Part shown: positions 17,883 to 26,751 of the stretch, in pieces
Layout of the letters: each line of letters starts with the position of its first letter
Position numbering within the stretch: the stretch's first letter is position 1
IMG/VR virus record: IMGVR_UViG_3300021170_000006
Location: 1-34,613 of that record
DNA from: a virus
Direction: 5' to 3' (one strand)
DNA length: 34,613 nt
The notes under the pieces: generated by a model
Databases searched by the model: none
The model's input: the letters and a program-made list of their open reading frames with translations, nothing else
Told to the model about the DNA's origin: nothing
Program-made: the position numbers and the translations under genes

Positions 17883-19691
17883 ATGGCATTTAACGAAGAT
17901 TCAGATCAAATGCCTCTTGGCGTTACGGCCAGTGGTGATGACGATGATCATGACGATAAGCCGTTTGATGTTCAAGAATGGCTTAATAAGATAAAAAAAG
18001 CACGCCAGAAAGAACAATGGTGGCGCGATAGAGCTAAGCGTTGTGTTAAGATATATAGAGACGATAGCACTGTCACCAGCAACACATATGCCTCTCCTCG
18101 CCCTTTTGATGATAATGAAAACACTTTTAATATACTCTGGTCAAACGTCCAGGTATTGCAACCTGCTTTATTTTCAGACGTACCAAAACCAGACGTACGC
18201 AATCGATATCTAGTTACCGATCCTGTCGCTCAGACAGTTGGAATGGTTATAGAGCGCGCTCTTTCATACTTGCTGGATATGTACGATTTCACCGGCACAA
18301 TGAAAGGAGCAATGCTTGATTATCTCTTAACGGGTAGATCTGTTGTTCGCATTCGCTTTAACAAAAATGAGGCGGTTAAATTATGGTGTGAGCTTGTCCC
18401 TTGGGATACATTCAATACAGAGCCTGTAGATAGATGGCAAGATGTTACATGGATATCTTTCCGACATCTTATAAGTAAAGACGAATTTTTAGATTCATTC
18501 CCCGATAAACCTTTAATTCAGGCAGTTAGAGAGAAAGACCAATATAGTGTAGAGCCGCGTTATGAGGTGTATGAAGTTTGGGATAAAAATACTAAGCAAG
18601 TATATTTTCTAGGGCAAGCTGATGAGCCATTAAAGATAGAGGACGATCCGTTTGGCTTAACAACATTTTGGCCTATTGCTGAGCCTCTTTATAGCATTAA
18701 GACAAACGATACTCTTGTCCCTATTCCTGAATACACAATTTATCAAGCTCAAGCGTTTGAGCTCAATCAAATTAGCTATCGCATTACCGACTTGGTTAAA
18801 TCCTGCAAGTTTATAGGTGTATATGATTCCTCTCAAACGGGATTAAGTGATTTATTAAAAGCGCACGATTCTCAATTCGTTCCGGTAACAAGCAATCTAT
18901 TGCGTGAGGGCGGAATAAAATCAGTTATAGATAGTTTAGATACCAGCCGCATTAGTCAAATCCTAACGCAGCTTTATCAACAGCGTGAGCAAATCAAGGA
19001 GATAATCTTTGAGGTTACTGGAATTTCTGACATTATCAGGGGCGATACAAAAGCTACCGAAACTGCGACGGCGCAGAGTATTAAGGCTAAATATGCTGGA
19101 TTACGTTTACGAGATAGGCGCAATAACATTGATCGCTTTGTGGTTAATCTACTTAGGATTAAAGCTGAGCTTTTAGCTAAGTACATGCCACTAGATGAAC
19201 TTCAACTCATGACGGGTGTTCAAATAACCCCTGAAATGATCGATGTTCTCCATTCAGACATTCTTAGAAATTATAAAGTAGATATCGAAACCGATAGCCT
19301 TGTCTTATCCGATATGGATATGGAATCGCAAAAACGGGCGGCTTTGGTTGGATCGATTACACAATTCATTTCACAAGTATCTCCAATTGTTGCTAGCGGC
19401 GCAATGCCTATAGAGACCGCTAAAGCTCTTTTGAAATATGCCTTACAAGCTACGAAAGTAAGCCGTGAAGTTGAAGATGCCTTAGAGCTCATTGGCACCC
19501 CGCATCCACCACCCCCACAACAACCAGGAATGCCAGGAGCGATGCCGCAACAAATGCAACCACATCCTATGATGCACCCTCATTTACGCCAACCACCACA
19601 TCCATCTCTGCAACATATGCCGATAGGCCCAAATTTACATAATGCACCACCAGGGGTAGGGCCTATACCTCGTGGTGGATCACCAGTTTAA
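17883..19691 (+). CDS. Portal protein
   Basis: A 602-residue protein in the portal position after TerL. Features: acidic N-terminus, W-L-N-K-I-K-K-A-R-Q-K-E-Q-W-W-R-D-R-A near residue 33, F-N-I-L-W-S-N-V-Q-V-L-Q-P-A-L-F, W-D-T-F-N-T-E-P, and the helical wing/stem region with G-D-T-K-A-T-E-T-A-T-A-Q-S-I-K-A-K-Y-A-G. It resembles large portals of P22-like podophages of alphaproteobacteria. The last 65 residues are extremely Pro/Met/His/Gln-rich, like the next two genes. The dodecameric portal forms the DNA channel and docks the terminase. Confidence 0.88.
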   Translation: MAFNEDSDQMPLGVTASGDDDDHDDKPFDVQEWLNKIKKARQKEQWWRDRAKRCVKIYRDDSTVTSNTYASPRPFDDNENTFNILWSNVQVLQPALFSDVPKPDVRNRYLVTDPVAQTVGMVIERALSYLLDMYDFTGTMKGAMLDYLLTGRSVVRIRFNKNEAVKLWCELVPWDTFNTEPVDRWQDVTWISFRHLISKDEFLDSFPDKPLIQAVREKDQYSVEPRYEVYEVWDKNTKQVYFLGQADEPLKIEDDPFGLTTFWPIAEPLYSIKTNDTLVPIPEYTIYQAQAFELNQISYRITDLVKSCKFIGVYDSSQTGLSDLLKAHDSQFVPVTSNLLREGGIKSVIDSLDTSRISQILTQLYQQREQIKEIIFEVTGISDIIRGDTKATETATAQSIKAKYAGLRLRDRRNNIDRFVVNLLRIKAELLAKYMPLDELQLMTGVQITPEMIDVLHSDILRNYKVDIETDSLVLSDMDMESQKRAALVGSITQFISQVSPIVASGAMPIETAKALLKYALQATKVSREVEDALELIGTPHPPPPQQPGMPGAMPQQMQPHPMMHPHLRQPPHPSLQHMPIGPNLHNAPPGVGPIPRGGSPV

Positions 19692-19705
19692 TAAAGGGAA
19701 TTTTT

Positions 19706-20293
19706 ATGGGTTCTCCCGCATTCTCACAAGTTTTATCATCCTCGCCATCCTCAACCACGCCGCCATCGCCGTATACATCGATGCAGACATCTACAGCGCC
19801 ATCCAATCCATTATCTCCTTGGAATCCTTTATATAATCAAGTTACATATCAGACAGGAACACCTCAGTATCTCACTCAATTAAATCAAACTAATCCAATG
19901 AATTCTGGTCAAACTGGTGATCAATTTTCATCAAATTTATCTCCGATGATGATGCAGATAATGGCGCAGCAGGGCCAACAATTGCCAGGTGGAACAACAA
20001 GCATGCCTGGAATGCCTGCTGGTTCTAACGGACAAACGATGATGCCGCCTGGTATGATGCCTCCCCAATTTGGTGGTGGTAATCCACAATCTCAACAACA
20101 AACATCTCAGAGACAACAGCAAGTCGCACCACCGCCACAATCTTTTAACCAATCAAATTCGAATCCATTGGACGGTCAATTGCGTCAGCAATTTGCGTCT
20201 TGGGTGAAGAATAGAGTTGGAGGGATGAATACCATTCCATCCGGAAAGACTTCAATTCCATCGGGTCAATTACCAGTAACAGGAGTAACATAA
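19706..20293 (+). CDS. Pro/Gln/Ser-rich protein with C-terminal N-P-L motif (A)
   Basis: A 195-residue low-complexity protein (Pro, Gln, Ser, Thr, Met, Gly), probably disordered for the first 150 residues. A structured-looking motif follows: N-P-L-D-G-Q-L-R-Q-Q-F-A-S-W-V-K-N-R (about residues 150-167). The next gene has nearly the same motif at its end, so the two are paralogues or share a docking peptide. AAAGGGAA precedes the ATG. Between portal and scaffold: a head assembly or minor head role is likely but not proven. Confidence 0.72.
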   Translation: MGSPAFSQVLSSSPSSTTPPSPYTSMQTSTAPSNPLSPWNPLYNQVTYQTGTPQYLTQLNQTNPMNSGQTGDQFSSNLSPMMMQIMAQQGQQLPGGTTSMPGMPAGSNGQTMMPPGMMPPQFGGGNPQSQQQTSQRQQQVAPPPQSFNQSNSNPLDGQLRQQFASWVKNRVGGMNTIPSGKTSIPSGQLPVTGVT

Positions 20294-20824
20294 ATGGGAT
20301 CACAATTAGGACAGATGCTATCTGATGATAGCGGTCAAAACCAAAATCAATCAGCTCAACAACCTCAATTACCTCCGCAAGTAATGGCAGCATTACTGGG
20401 TGGATTGGGATCTGGTTCTCCATCTATGCCATCAGTAACACCACAGGCACCTATATATCCTCCCGCACCAAATCAGATGACTCCAATACAAACATCTGGA
20501 AATCCTCCTCAGATGGGAATTCCTGGTAGTAGTTCTGGTCAACCTCCTCAACAACCTGGCTCCCCAACACCTCAAATGACGCCGGCTCAGGTGGAGACTA
20601 TTCAGAAATATATGCAAGCAGCTCAGCAAGGAACGCCGGCTCAGATGGCGTGGCAAGCACCTGGTCAAATTCAAATGACCAACGCTCAACGAGCAGCTCA
20701 ACAATCCGCATTAGCTCCAGGTAATTATAATATCAACCAACCAAACAACCCTAATGGGAACCCGCTAGAAGAGGAAATGAGAAGACAATACGCGCAATGG
20801 TTAGCTAACAGAGGTGGGAGTTAA
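20294..20824 (+). CDS. Pro/Gln-rich protein with C-terminal N-P-L motif (B)
   Basis: A 176-residue Pro/Gln/Ala/Met-rich protein that follows the previous stop directly; AGGAG precedes the ATG. The C-terminus N-P-L-E-E-E-M-R-R-Q-Y-A-Q-W-L-A-N-R matches gene A (N-P-L-x-x-x-L/M-R-x-Q-F/Y-A-x-W-V/L-x-N-R). The middle has an amphipathic part (A-Q-V-E-T-I-Q-K-Y-M-Q-A-A-Q-Q). Function unknown; see gene A. Confidence 0.72.
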   Translation: MGSQLGQMLSDDSGQNQNQSAQQPQLPPQVMAALLGGLGSGSPSMPSVTPQAPIYPPAPNQMTPIQTSGNPPQMGIPGSSSGQPPQQPGSPTPQMTPAQVETIQKYMQAAQQGTPAQMAWQAPGQIQMTNAQRAAQQSALAPGNYNINQPNNPNGNPLEEEMRRQYAQWLANRGGS

Positions 20825-20826
20825 TT

Positions 20827-21081
20827 ATGGTTTTCATCATTAAAGATTCAATAAATGTTCTCTCACATGCTGACGGTAAGCGTTATACATCACGCCGTGA
20901 ATATGAGCGTTCTTTAGATAAGAAATCCATGCAGATAATGCCTGATCAGCAATACAAGCTCATGAAAGAAAAAATCATGGACGAAATCCATTCTAAGCCG
21001 AAGAAAAAGGAAATTTATAACCACGTTCATATTGATATGGCCAATGACCGTATCGAGAAAAGCTATAAGGAAGATATTTAA
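20827..21081 (+). CDS. 84-residue protein before the scaffold
   Basis: GGGAG precedes the ATG. Basic and compact: V-L-S-H-A-D-G-K-R-Y-T-S-R-R-E-Y-E-R-S-L, then charged helices. Small proteins with a similar H-A-D-G-K...Y-x-S-x-R-x-Y-E core occur next to scaffold genes in other podophages, as far as I recall. The stop overlaps the scaffold start (TAATG), so expression is coupled. Confidence 0.72.
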   Translation: MVFIIKDSINVLSHADGKRYTSRREYERSLDKKSMQIMPDQQYKLMKEKIMDEIHSKPKKKEIYNHVHIDMANDRIEKSYKEDI

Positions 21082-22100
21082 TGAGTAGAAAAGTATTATC
21101 CCTTCGTCAACAAGTTGAGGAAGCTTTTGAGCAATCTGAAGATTCTAGAAAAGAAGAAGATAAGCAAATACACGAAATTTTAAGTGAAGAAGAGCAAGAA
21201 AAAGAAGCTGAATCGCGTGAAAGCGAGCCTATTGCTGAAGAGGAAGCAGATAACGAGTCAAAAAAAGAGGAGTTAGATGATGAGCCGAGAGCAATTGCTA
21301 ATTGGAGCGAGGAAGATAAAAAGATATTTCGATCTATGGATGATTCGGGAAGAAAATTTCTTCTTAAGCGTCATAATGAATTGGAAAAGGACTATACACG
21401 TAAACGTCAGGCCGATTCTGAAGCGTTAAAGCTTGCAGAATCCTATAAACAGTTAATTGAGCCTCATAAAGAATATTTTAGAAATCTAGGGATGGAACCA
21501 GCACAAGCTTTAAACATGCTTGCTAACGCTGAAAGGAAACTTAGATTTGGAACGGCGCAGGAAAAATTAGATACATTTAATTATCTCGCACGAAATTATG
21601 ATGTTTTAAGAGATGCCGCTGGAACTCAACAACAAATTGATCCCAATCTTAAACCAATTTTTGATGAAATTAGCCAAACTAAGGCCGAATTAGCGAGAAT
21701 TAAACAAGAAAGACAACAAACCGAGAATGATTACCTTAATCACGTCATTCAAGAGTTCAAAACAGCTAAAGATAAGAATGGCAATCTAAAATATCCCCAT
21801 TTTGAAGATGTTCGTAGTGATATGGGCGATCTTATTCGTATGAAAAAAGCAGAATCTTTAGAAGATGCTTATGAGCAGGCTATATTTTTGAATAGAGACT
21901 TGCGTGAAAAGCATATTATGGAATATACTAAGTCTAGTAAGCGTTTAGAAGAAGACCAAAGACGAGATGTCGCTTCTAAAAAAGCAAGCTTTAATGTGAA
22001 ATCTAGATCATCATCTGAAAGTGTTGAGATTAGAAAGAAAGAAAGTTTGCGGCAAACGTTAGCTAAAGTTTTTGAAGCGCAGCACAATGCTCGTTTCTAA
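21081..22100 (+). CDS. Capsid scaffolding protein
   Basis: A 339-residue, highly charged, helical protein directly upstream of the major capsid gene. Acidic N-terminal 75 residues (E-E-E-Q-E-K-E-A-E-S-R-E-S-E), then W-S-E-E-D-K-K-I-F-R-S-M-D-D-S-G-R-K-F-L (about 74-93), a pattern frequent in scaffolds of this phage type, coiled coil (about 190-220), and a basic C-terminus, where P22-type scaffolds bind coat protein. Scaffolds guide procapsid assembly and leave before maturation. Confidence 0.82.
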   Translation: MSRKVLSLRQQVEEAFEQSEDSRKEEDKQIHEILSEEEQEKEAESRESEPIAEEEADNESKKEELDDEPRAIANWSEEDKKIFRSMDDSGRKFLLKRHNELEKDYTRKRQADSEALKLAESYKQLIEPHKEYFRNLGMEPAQALNMLANAERKLRFGTAQEKLDTFNYLARNYDVLRDAAGTQQQIDPNLKPIFDEISQTKAELARIKQERQQTENDYLNHVIQEFKTAKDKNGNLKYPHFEDVRSDMGDLIRMKKAESLEDAYEQAIFLNRDLREKHIMEYTKSSKRLEEDQRRDVASKKASFNVKSRSSSESVEIRKKESLRQTLAKVFEAQHNARF

Positions 22101-22152
22101 GAGGTACCTTGCTTAGTTAGCAACCAGGCCTTCATAAAAAAACTTAAGCCCG

Positions 22153-22190
22153 CTAAAGGTGCATTCCTATATATGGAACCAGCCCTTTAG
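22153..22190 (+). promoter_or_regulatory. 5' UTR hairpin before the major capsid gene
   Basis: In the 184-base gap between scaffold and capsid genes, CTAAAGG (22153-22159) pairs perfectly with CCTTTAG (22184-22190), with an inner TTCC/GGAA pairing (22064-type positions: 22164-22167 and 22175-22178). No T run follows, so it is not a terminator. It may stabilise or process the abundant capsid mRNA. Confidence 0.45.
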
Positions 22191-22284
22191 TCACTTATCT
22201 TATGGAACTTTCTCCACATGGGGAATCTGGCCTAAAGACTTAAAAGTTTTTAATTAGATTCTTTAACCATGAGGAGATGTATTC

Positions 22285-23268
22285 ATGCCTATCGTAAATT
22301 TAGGCGATATCATTACGACAACTCTGCGCTCCCGCACCGGTGAGCTCGCGGACAACGTCACGTATAATAACGCACTTTTAACACGTTTAAACACCAAGGG
22401 ACGCATTAAGCCTGTCTCTGGTGGTTCCCAGATTTTACAAGAATTAGCGTACGCTCAGAACGGAACTGAAATGTTCTATTCTGGATACCAGCCATTAGAT
22501 TTGACACCTCAGAAGGTGATCGATTCTGCCGTATTCGATATTAAACAAGCAGCGGTAGCAGTATCAATTTCAGGGTTAGAAGCTCTGCAAAACAGCGGAA
22601 AAGAACAAATCATTGATTTGTTGGAAGCTCGTATTGAAGTAGCTGAAGACACGATGAAGAACCTGATTTCAACTGGTATCTATTCAAATGGTACCGGGTA
22701 TGGTGGTCTTCAAATTGGTGGTCTTCAATTGCTCGTTTCAACAACGCCAACATCAGGTGTTGTAGGTGGGTTTGATAGATCAAACTCCTCAAATGCTTTT
22801 TGGCGTAACCAGGCCGTATCATTTTCTAGCACACTCGGATTAACCGCCGGCGCGGATACCATTCAGCACGCTATGAACAACCTATGGGTTCAATGTGTTC
22901 GTGGTAGTGACGTGGTGGATTTGATTGTAGCTGATAACAACTATTTCATTTATTTCCTAGAATCCCTGCAAAGCATTCAACGTCTTACGGATGATAACAG
23001 CGACGTTGCAAAACTAGGGTTCCAGTCTCTTAAATACATGAATGCTGATGTTGTTTTAGACGGTGGTATCGGTGGCCAATCACCTAGCAACACCATGTAT
23101 TTCTTAAATACCAAATACATTTTCTACAGACCCCATATGGACCGGAATATGGTTGTCGATGAAAGGCCGAGAATTTCGGTGAACCAAGACGCAGAAGCAC
23201 GGGTTATCTTGTGGGCAGGAAATATGACTTTGTCTGGTGCTCAATTCCAAGGCGTTTTATCAGCTTAA
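22285..23268 (+). CDS. Major capsid protein
   Basis: A 327-residue protein after the scaffold, with the strong ribosome site GAGGAGA. The sequence R-T-G-E-L-A-D-N-V-T-Y-N-N-A-L-L-T-R-L near the N-terminus, a Q-I-L-Q-E-L-A-Y-A-Q-N segment, a D-S-A-V-F-D-I-K-Q-A-A-V-A-V-S-I-S-G helix region, and D-L-I-V-A-D-N-N-Y-F-I-Y-F fit a HK97-fold shell protein of the podophage type. Its base composition is richer in G+C than its neighbours, as often for highly expressed capsid genes. No protease gene is near, so no N-terminal processing is expected. Confidence 0.88.
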   Translation: MPIVNLGDIITTTLRSRTGELADNVTYNNALLTRLNTKGRIKPVSGGSQILQELAYAQNGTEMFYSGYQPLDLTPQKVIDSAVFDIKQAAVAVSISGLEALQNSGKEQIIDLLEARIEVAEDTMKNLISTGIYSNGTGYGGLQIGGLQLLVSTTPTSGVVGGFDRSNSSNAFWRNQAVSFSSTLGLTAGADTIQHAMNNLWVQCVRGSDVVDLIVADNNYFIYFLESLQSIQRLTDDNSDVAKLGFQSLKYMNADVVLDGGIGGQSPSNTMYFLNTKYIFYRPHMDRNMVVDERPRISVNQDAEARVILWAGNMTLSGAQFQGVLSA

Positions 23269-23286
23269 AGATCAAGGAGAAATATT

Positions 23287-23823
23287 ATGGCTACTTCAAA
23301 TCGTGCAATCAGTCCAGTTTTAGGGGTTGATGTAACCGCTACCAGCTCTCTCTTTTTGGGGAGCACCACTTCTTATAAACCTGATTTTTTACTAGGAAGT
23401 ACTATTAAAACCAGTGATGGCGAGCATATGTATATTCAGTGCTCTGCTACAATTACCGCTGGAGACGTTTTAACTATCACGCCCGTAACCGGCTTAGCGC
23501 AGGGAATTACCACTACTCTTGCAACTCAACAATCCAATAATGCAGCCTATTATATAGGAGTGGCCAACGAATCTCTCGTTGTAGGTCAACAAGGCTGGGC
23601 TTGTATTAAAGGAAGTCCAGTAAATGGAATAAGTATTGCTGCGTCTTGTACAAAGGCTGAACCTCTTTATACGACAGCTACAGCAGGCGCTCTAAGCACA
23701 ACAGCTACAAGTTCGATTTTAATATCCGGTATTGAGGCGACTGTCACAACTACTAGTGCGGCGGTTGTTGCTGGTTATTGTTCAAATCCAGTTCTGGTTA
23801 CTGGAACAGTTAATAACATTTAA
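23287..23823 (+). CDS. Probable capsid decoration protein
   Basis: A 178-residue Thr/Ala/Ser/Val-rich, predicted all-beta protein directly after the capsid gene, with AAGGAGA before the ATG. A central Y-I-Q-C-S-A-T-I-T-A-G-D-V-L-T-I-T and G-Q-Q-G-W-A-C-I-K-G resemble DUF2190-like or head decoration proteins, which bind the shell surface. The assignment is by position and composition. Confidence 0.62.
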   Translation: MATSNRAISPVLGVDVTATSSLFLGSTTSYKPDFLLGSTIKTSDGEHMYIQCSATITAGDVLTITPVTGLAQGITTTLATQQSNNAAYYIGVANESLVVGQQGWACIKGSPVNGISIAASCTKAEPLYTTATAGALSTTATSSILISGIEATVTTTSAAVVAGYCSNPVLVTGTVNNI

Positions 23824-23836
23824 ATCGGAGAATAAT

Positions 23837-24460
23837 GTGATTCCAACTCATATTTTAGATGATGGCACTGTTATTGAGGCGACTGATAAAAGACTTCGCG
23901 TGAAGTTCTTTTATGAGCCCTTTTTGCAAGAGGCCGATACTAAAAGAGAAGGTAGACCAATCTATAAAGATAAAGAGATGATCGAAATCAGAGTGCCTGG
24001 ATCGAAAGATGTTATGCATTTTGAGGCGAGTGATCACTTTAAAAAGAGATTTTCAGCTCATTATGAAGCGTTTAAGAATTCAAATTCTGAAAAAATTCAA
24101 GGGACACCTTTAGATCAATTCCCTTTTATCAGTGCGTCAGAGCGTAAGGAATTTGAATACCACAACATCTATACAGCTGAGCAGCTCATTAATATCGCTG
24201 ATGGCTATGTAGATCGTATTGGTTTGCACACGCGCGACATTATCAAAAAAGTTCAAGCTTATATGAAATCAGCAAAGGACAATTCAGGAATTGCCGCACT
24301 TGTTGATGAAAATGAAAAGCTTAAGCGTGAGATTGATTTGGTAAAGGAACAATTTCAGCAATTTTTAACTTCACAAGAAAGGAGCCAAGACGATGGCAAG
24401 GTACACAGAAGAAGAAGACAAAAAGAAAGTGAGCATGAAGAGGAAGTCCGCGCCGCGTGA
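23837..24460 (+). CDS. Structural hypothetical protein with coiled-coil C-terminus
   Basis: I chose GTG 23837, preceded by CGGAG at six bases; the frame is open further upstream (to 23732) but that part lies inside the decoration gene. The 207-residue protein has a beta-like first half (D-G-T-V-I-E-A-T-D-K-R-L-R-V-K-F-F), a helical segment resembling a helix-hairpin (N-I-Y-T-A-E-Q-L-I-N-I-A-D-G), a coiled coil (about 150-175), and a basic tail (H-R-R-R-R-Q-K). The end overlaps the next gene by 68 bases. Function unknown; head completion role possible. Confidence 0.7.
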   Translation: MIPTHILDDGTVIEATDKRLRVKFFYEPFLQEADTKREGRPIYKDKEMIEIRVPGSKDVMHFEASDHFKKRFSAHYEAFKNSNSEKIQGTPLDQFPFISASERKEFEYHNIYTAEQLINIADGYVDRIGLHTRDIIKKVQAYMKSAKDNSGIAALVDENEKLKREIDLVKEQFQQFLTSQERSQDDGKVHRRRRQKESEHEEEVRAA

Positions 24461-24611
24461 AAAAGAGGAAGATGACGCGGAAGAGGAAGATGAGGGCAGA
24501 GAAGTAGAGCACGACGAGGAACATGACGAAGAAGAAAGACATGATTCTAAATCCTCTCACTCTCTTCACGATTACACGCGTCCAATCCGCAAGAACAAGA
24601 TTTTGTATTAA
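24393..24611 (+). CDS. 72-residue highly charged acidic protein
   Basis: AAGGAG lies eight bases before the ATG, within the previous gene, strongly supporting translation of this overlapping frame. More than half of the residues are Glu, Asp, Lys or Arg (E-E-D-D-A-E-E-E-D-E-G-R-E-V-E), with His-rich H-D-E-E-H-D-E-E-E-R-H-D and a basic end. It is probably disordered. Unknown function. Confidence 0.6.
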   Translation: MARYTEEEDKKKVSMKRKSAPREKEEDDAEEEDEGREVEHDEEHDEEERHDSKSSHSLHDYTRPIRKNKILY

Positions 24612-24627
24612 TTAGAGGAATATCGAA

Positions 24628-26322
24628 ATGACCAACAGTCCTAATCTTTTAAATGAGCTAGGTGGTTTTTCAGCTAACCAGCATCGAGAGCTGATGAATA
24701 CCTTTACGCAGACGAGCGGGACTGATGGTTTAACCGCGCATGCTGGCGGGGGACAAGGTAGCGCACTTGCATTAACAACCATTATAAATCGTATTTCTAC
24801 AGTTGCGACGGCTGGCGATAGCGTTGCTCTTCCAGCCTCCACAGCTGGATCAATATGCATAATCGCAAATGATGCTGCCAATGCGTGTCAGGTATTTGGT
24901 GCAGGAACCGATACTATTAATGATGTTGCAACAGCTACTGGCGTTTCTCAATTAGGAAAATCTACGGTTCTATATGCATGTAGTACCGCCGGAAAATGGT
25001 ATTCTATAGGTCTTGCTGCATTAGGGTCTTCTTCATTTACAGACTCTATAACCGCGCATGCTGGCGGGGGACAAGGTAGCGCTACTGCCCTTACCACAAA
25101 ATTTAACCGCGTTACAACAGTTGCGACGGCTGGCGATAGCGTTGCATTGCCTGCAAGCGCTGGTGGATTAGAAATAACTGTAATTAATGCGGCCTCTAAC
25201 TCAATGCAAGTATTTGGTGCAGGAACCGATACTATTAATGGGGTGGCCACTGCTACCGGAGTTAATCAGGTTGGAAAGAGCACTATCGTTTATAGATGTA
25301 CTACAGCTGGTGCCTGGACAACCAGTTTAGTATTACAATCTGGGGATAGTTCTGGTGTTGCTGGTGGATTAACTATTTATCCTGGAACGGCTTCAAAAGG
25401 AAGTTTACAGTTATTGGCGGTAAATAATACCGGAAATACGGCAACCATTATCTCGAATGCGGCAATGGGGCAAGCATCAACTATAAGCATTCCCGACCCA
25501 GGAGCTTCTACTGATACATTCGCTTTGTTGGGAACCGCTAACGTTTTTACTGCAACTAATCAGGTTAACACTCTCAATATTGGTGCTAGTGGAACTGTTG
25601 GATCTTTAAACTTATTTTCAACGACAGCTTCTAAGGGTAAATGGAATTTTGCACCGGTAGATAATACCGGAAATACCACGATGACACTTACCAATGCCGC
25701 TCAAGGTGGTGCATATACCTATACCATTCCAAACGCTGGGGCCTCAGCAAGCTTTTTAATGTCACAAGGAACGCAGACAATTGTGGGAGCTAATACCTTT
25801 TCAGCGGCTCTTACCCCAACAGGTGGAATTGCGGCGGCTGGAGGTTTTTCAGCATCTCCTCGTGGAATTCATACTAACCAACATGGTGCATTTGCAACAA
25901 CGGATGGTACGAACGTAACCGCATCTAGCACGACTACGTATATCGCTGAAATATTTGTTCCAGCCAATATGACCATTACTGGTATAGCTTTGTTTAATGG
26001 AACATCTGTTGCCGGTAACGTAACGGTTGGTTTAGCAACTTCAGCTGGTGCTCCTATAGGTGCCGCTCTTTCGGCATCGACTTCACAATCGGGAACGACG
26101 GCATATCAATTAATACCTTTTGCTACCCCATATCCAGCAGTTGGGCCAGCTACTTATTATATTCAGGTGCAGTTTAGCAGCGGATCAGCCAACTTCAGAG
26201 CGCATGTCCTTGGAACTATTGGTGCGACCACCCAAACGGGTCAAACATATGGGGTGATGACGTCATTTACTCCTCCCACTACTTTCACCACCAACGTTGG
26301 ACCTATCGCAGGATTATATTAA
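24628..26322 (+). CDS. Repeat-containing tail or fibre structural protein
   Basis: A 564-residue Thr/Ala/Gly-rich beta protein. Residues about 35-245 hold two repeats of 106 residues (318-bp period). Each begins T-A-H-A-G-G-G-Q-G-S-A and contains T-V-A-T-A-G-D-S-V-A-L-P-A-S and V-F-G-A-G-T-D-T-I-N. A second repeat pair (about 245-380) carries T-A-S-K-G and D/N-N-T-G-N-T. The last 140 residues look like a beta-sandwich binding domain (Y-I-A-E-I-F-V-P-A-N-M-T-I-T-G-I). It lies in the head-tail region rather than beside the main fibre gene, so it could be a capsid fibre, second tail fibre or tailspike-like part. Confidence 0.72.
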   Translation: MTNSPNLLNELGGFSANQHRELMNTFTQTSGTDGLTAHAGGGQGSALALTTIINRISTVATAGDSVALPASTAGSICIIANDAANACQVFGAGTDTINDVATATGVSQLGKSTVLYACSTAGKWYSIGLAALGSSSFTDSITAHAGGGQGSATALTTKFNRVTTVATAGDSVALPASAGGLEITVINAASNSMQVFGAGTDTINGVATATGVNQVGKSTIVYRCTTAGAWTTSLVLQSGDSSGVAGGLTIYPGTASKGSLQLLAVNNTGNTATIISNAAMGQASTISIPDPGASTDTFALLGTANVFTATNQVNTLNIGASGTVGSLNLFSTTASKGKWNFAPVDNTGNTTMTLTNAAQGGAYTYTIPNAGASASFLMSQGTQTIVGANTFSAALTPTGGIAAAGGFSASPRGIHTNQHGAFATTDGTNVTASSTTTYIAEIFVPANMTITGIALFNGTSVAGNVTVGLATSAGAPIGAALSASTSQSGTTAYQLIPFATPYPAVGPATYYIQVQFSSGSANFRAHVLGTIGATTQTGQTYGVMTSFTPPTTFTTNVGPIAGLY

Positions 26323-26325
26323 AAA

Positions 26326-26751
26326 ATGACAATGATGCCCGCCCAGTTAAATCTTTTAAACGCAACCATTACGACGGCAGTAACGGCGGCAACAACTACG
26401 CCCATTACTGGTTTAGCTCGGGCCGCGTCACTAGCCATTCAATGTAACCTTGGTTATGGATCAGGTGGAACTTCAATTGATGTTTATGTTCAAACGAGTT
26501 TTGATGGTGGAAATACATGGTTTGATATAGCTGAATTTTCGATGACAACATCGAATTATAATAAAGCTTATAACCTTACCGCGAATACAGCCGTAACATC
26601 TGTCACAGCTTTAACAGATGGATCAATGTCTGCAAATACATCTCAAAGCGGTCTTATTGGCGATCAACTCCGACTTAAATACACCACGGTAGGAACTTAT
26701 GCGGGCAGCACAACTTTAGTGGTATCGGCTGTGGCAAAGGCAGGCTCATGA
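26326..26751 (+). CDS. Beta-rich structural protein
   Basis: A 141-residue Thr-rich protein with V-Y-V-Q-T-S-F-D-G-G-N-T-W-F-D-I-A-E-F, a motif frequent in small phage virion proteins of unknown role. It starts three bases after the repeat protein and its stop adjoins the next start. Probably a minor head or tail protein. Confidence 0.68.
   Translation: MTMMPAQLNLLNATITTAVTAATTTPITGLARAASLAIQCNLGYGSGGTSIDVYVQTSFDGGNTWFDIAEFSMTTSNYNKAYNLTANTAVTSVTALTDGSMSANTSQSGLIGDQLRLKYTTVGTYAGSTTLVVSAVAKAGS

Noticed and set aside
24321-25250. - strand ORFs antisense to the acidic protein and the repeat protein
   Set aside because: Shadow frames created by acidic and Ala/Thr-rich coding sequence; they recur only because the + strand is repetitive.
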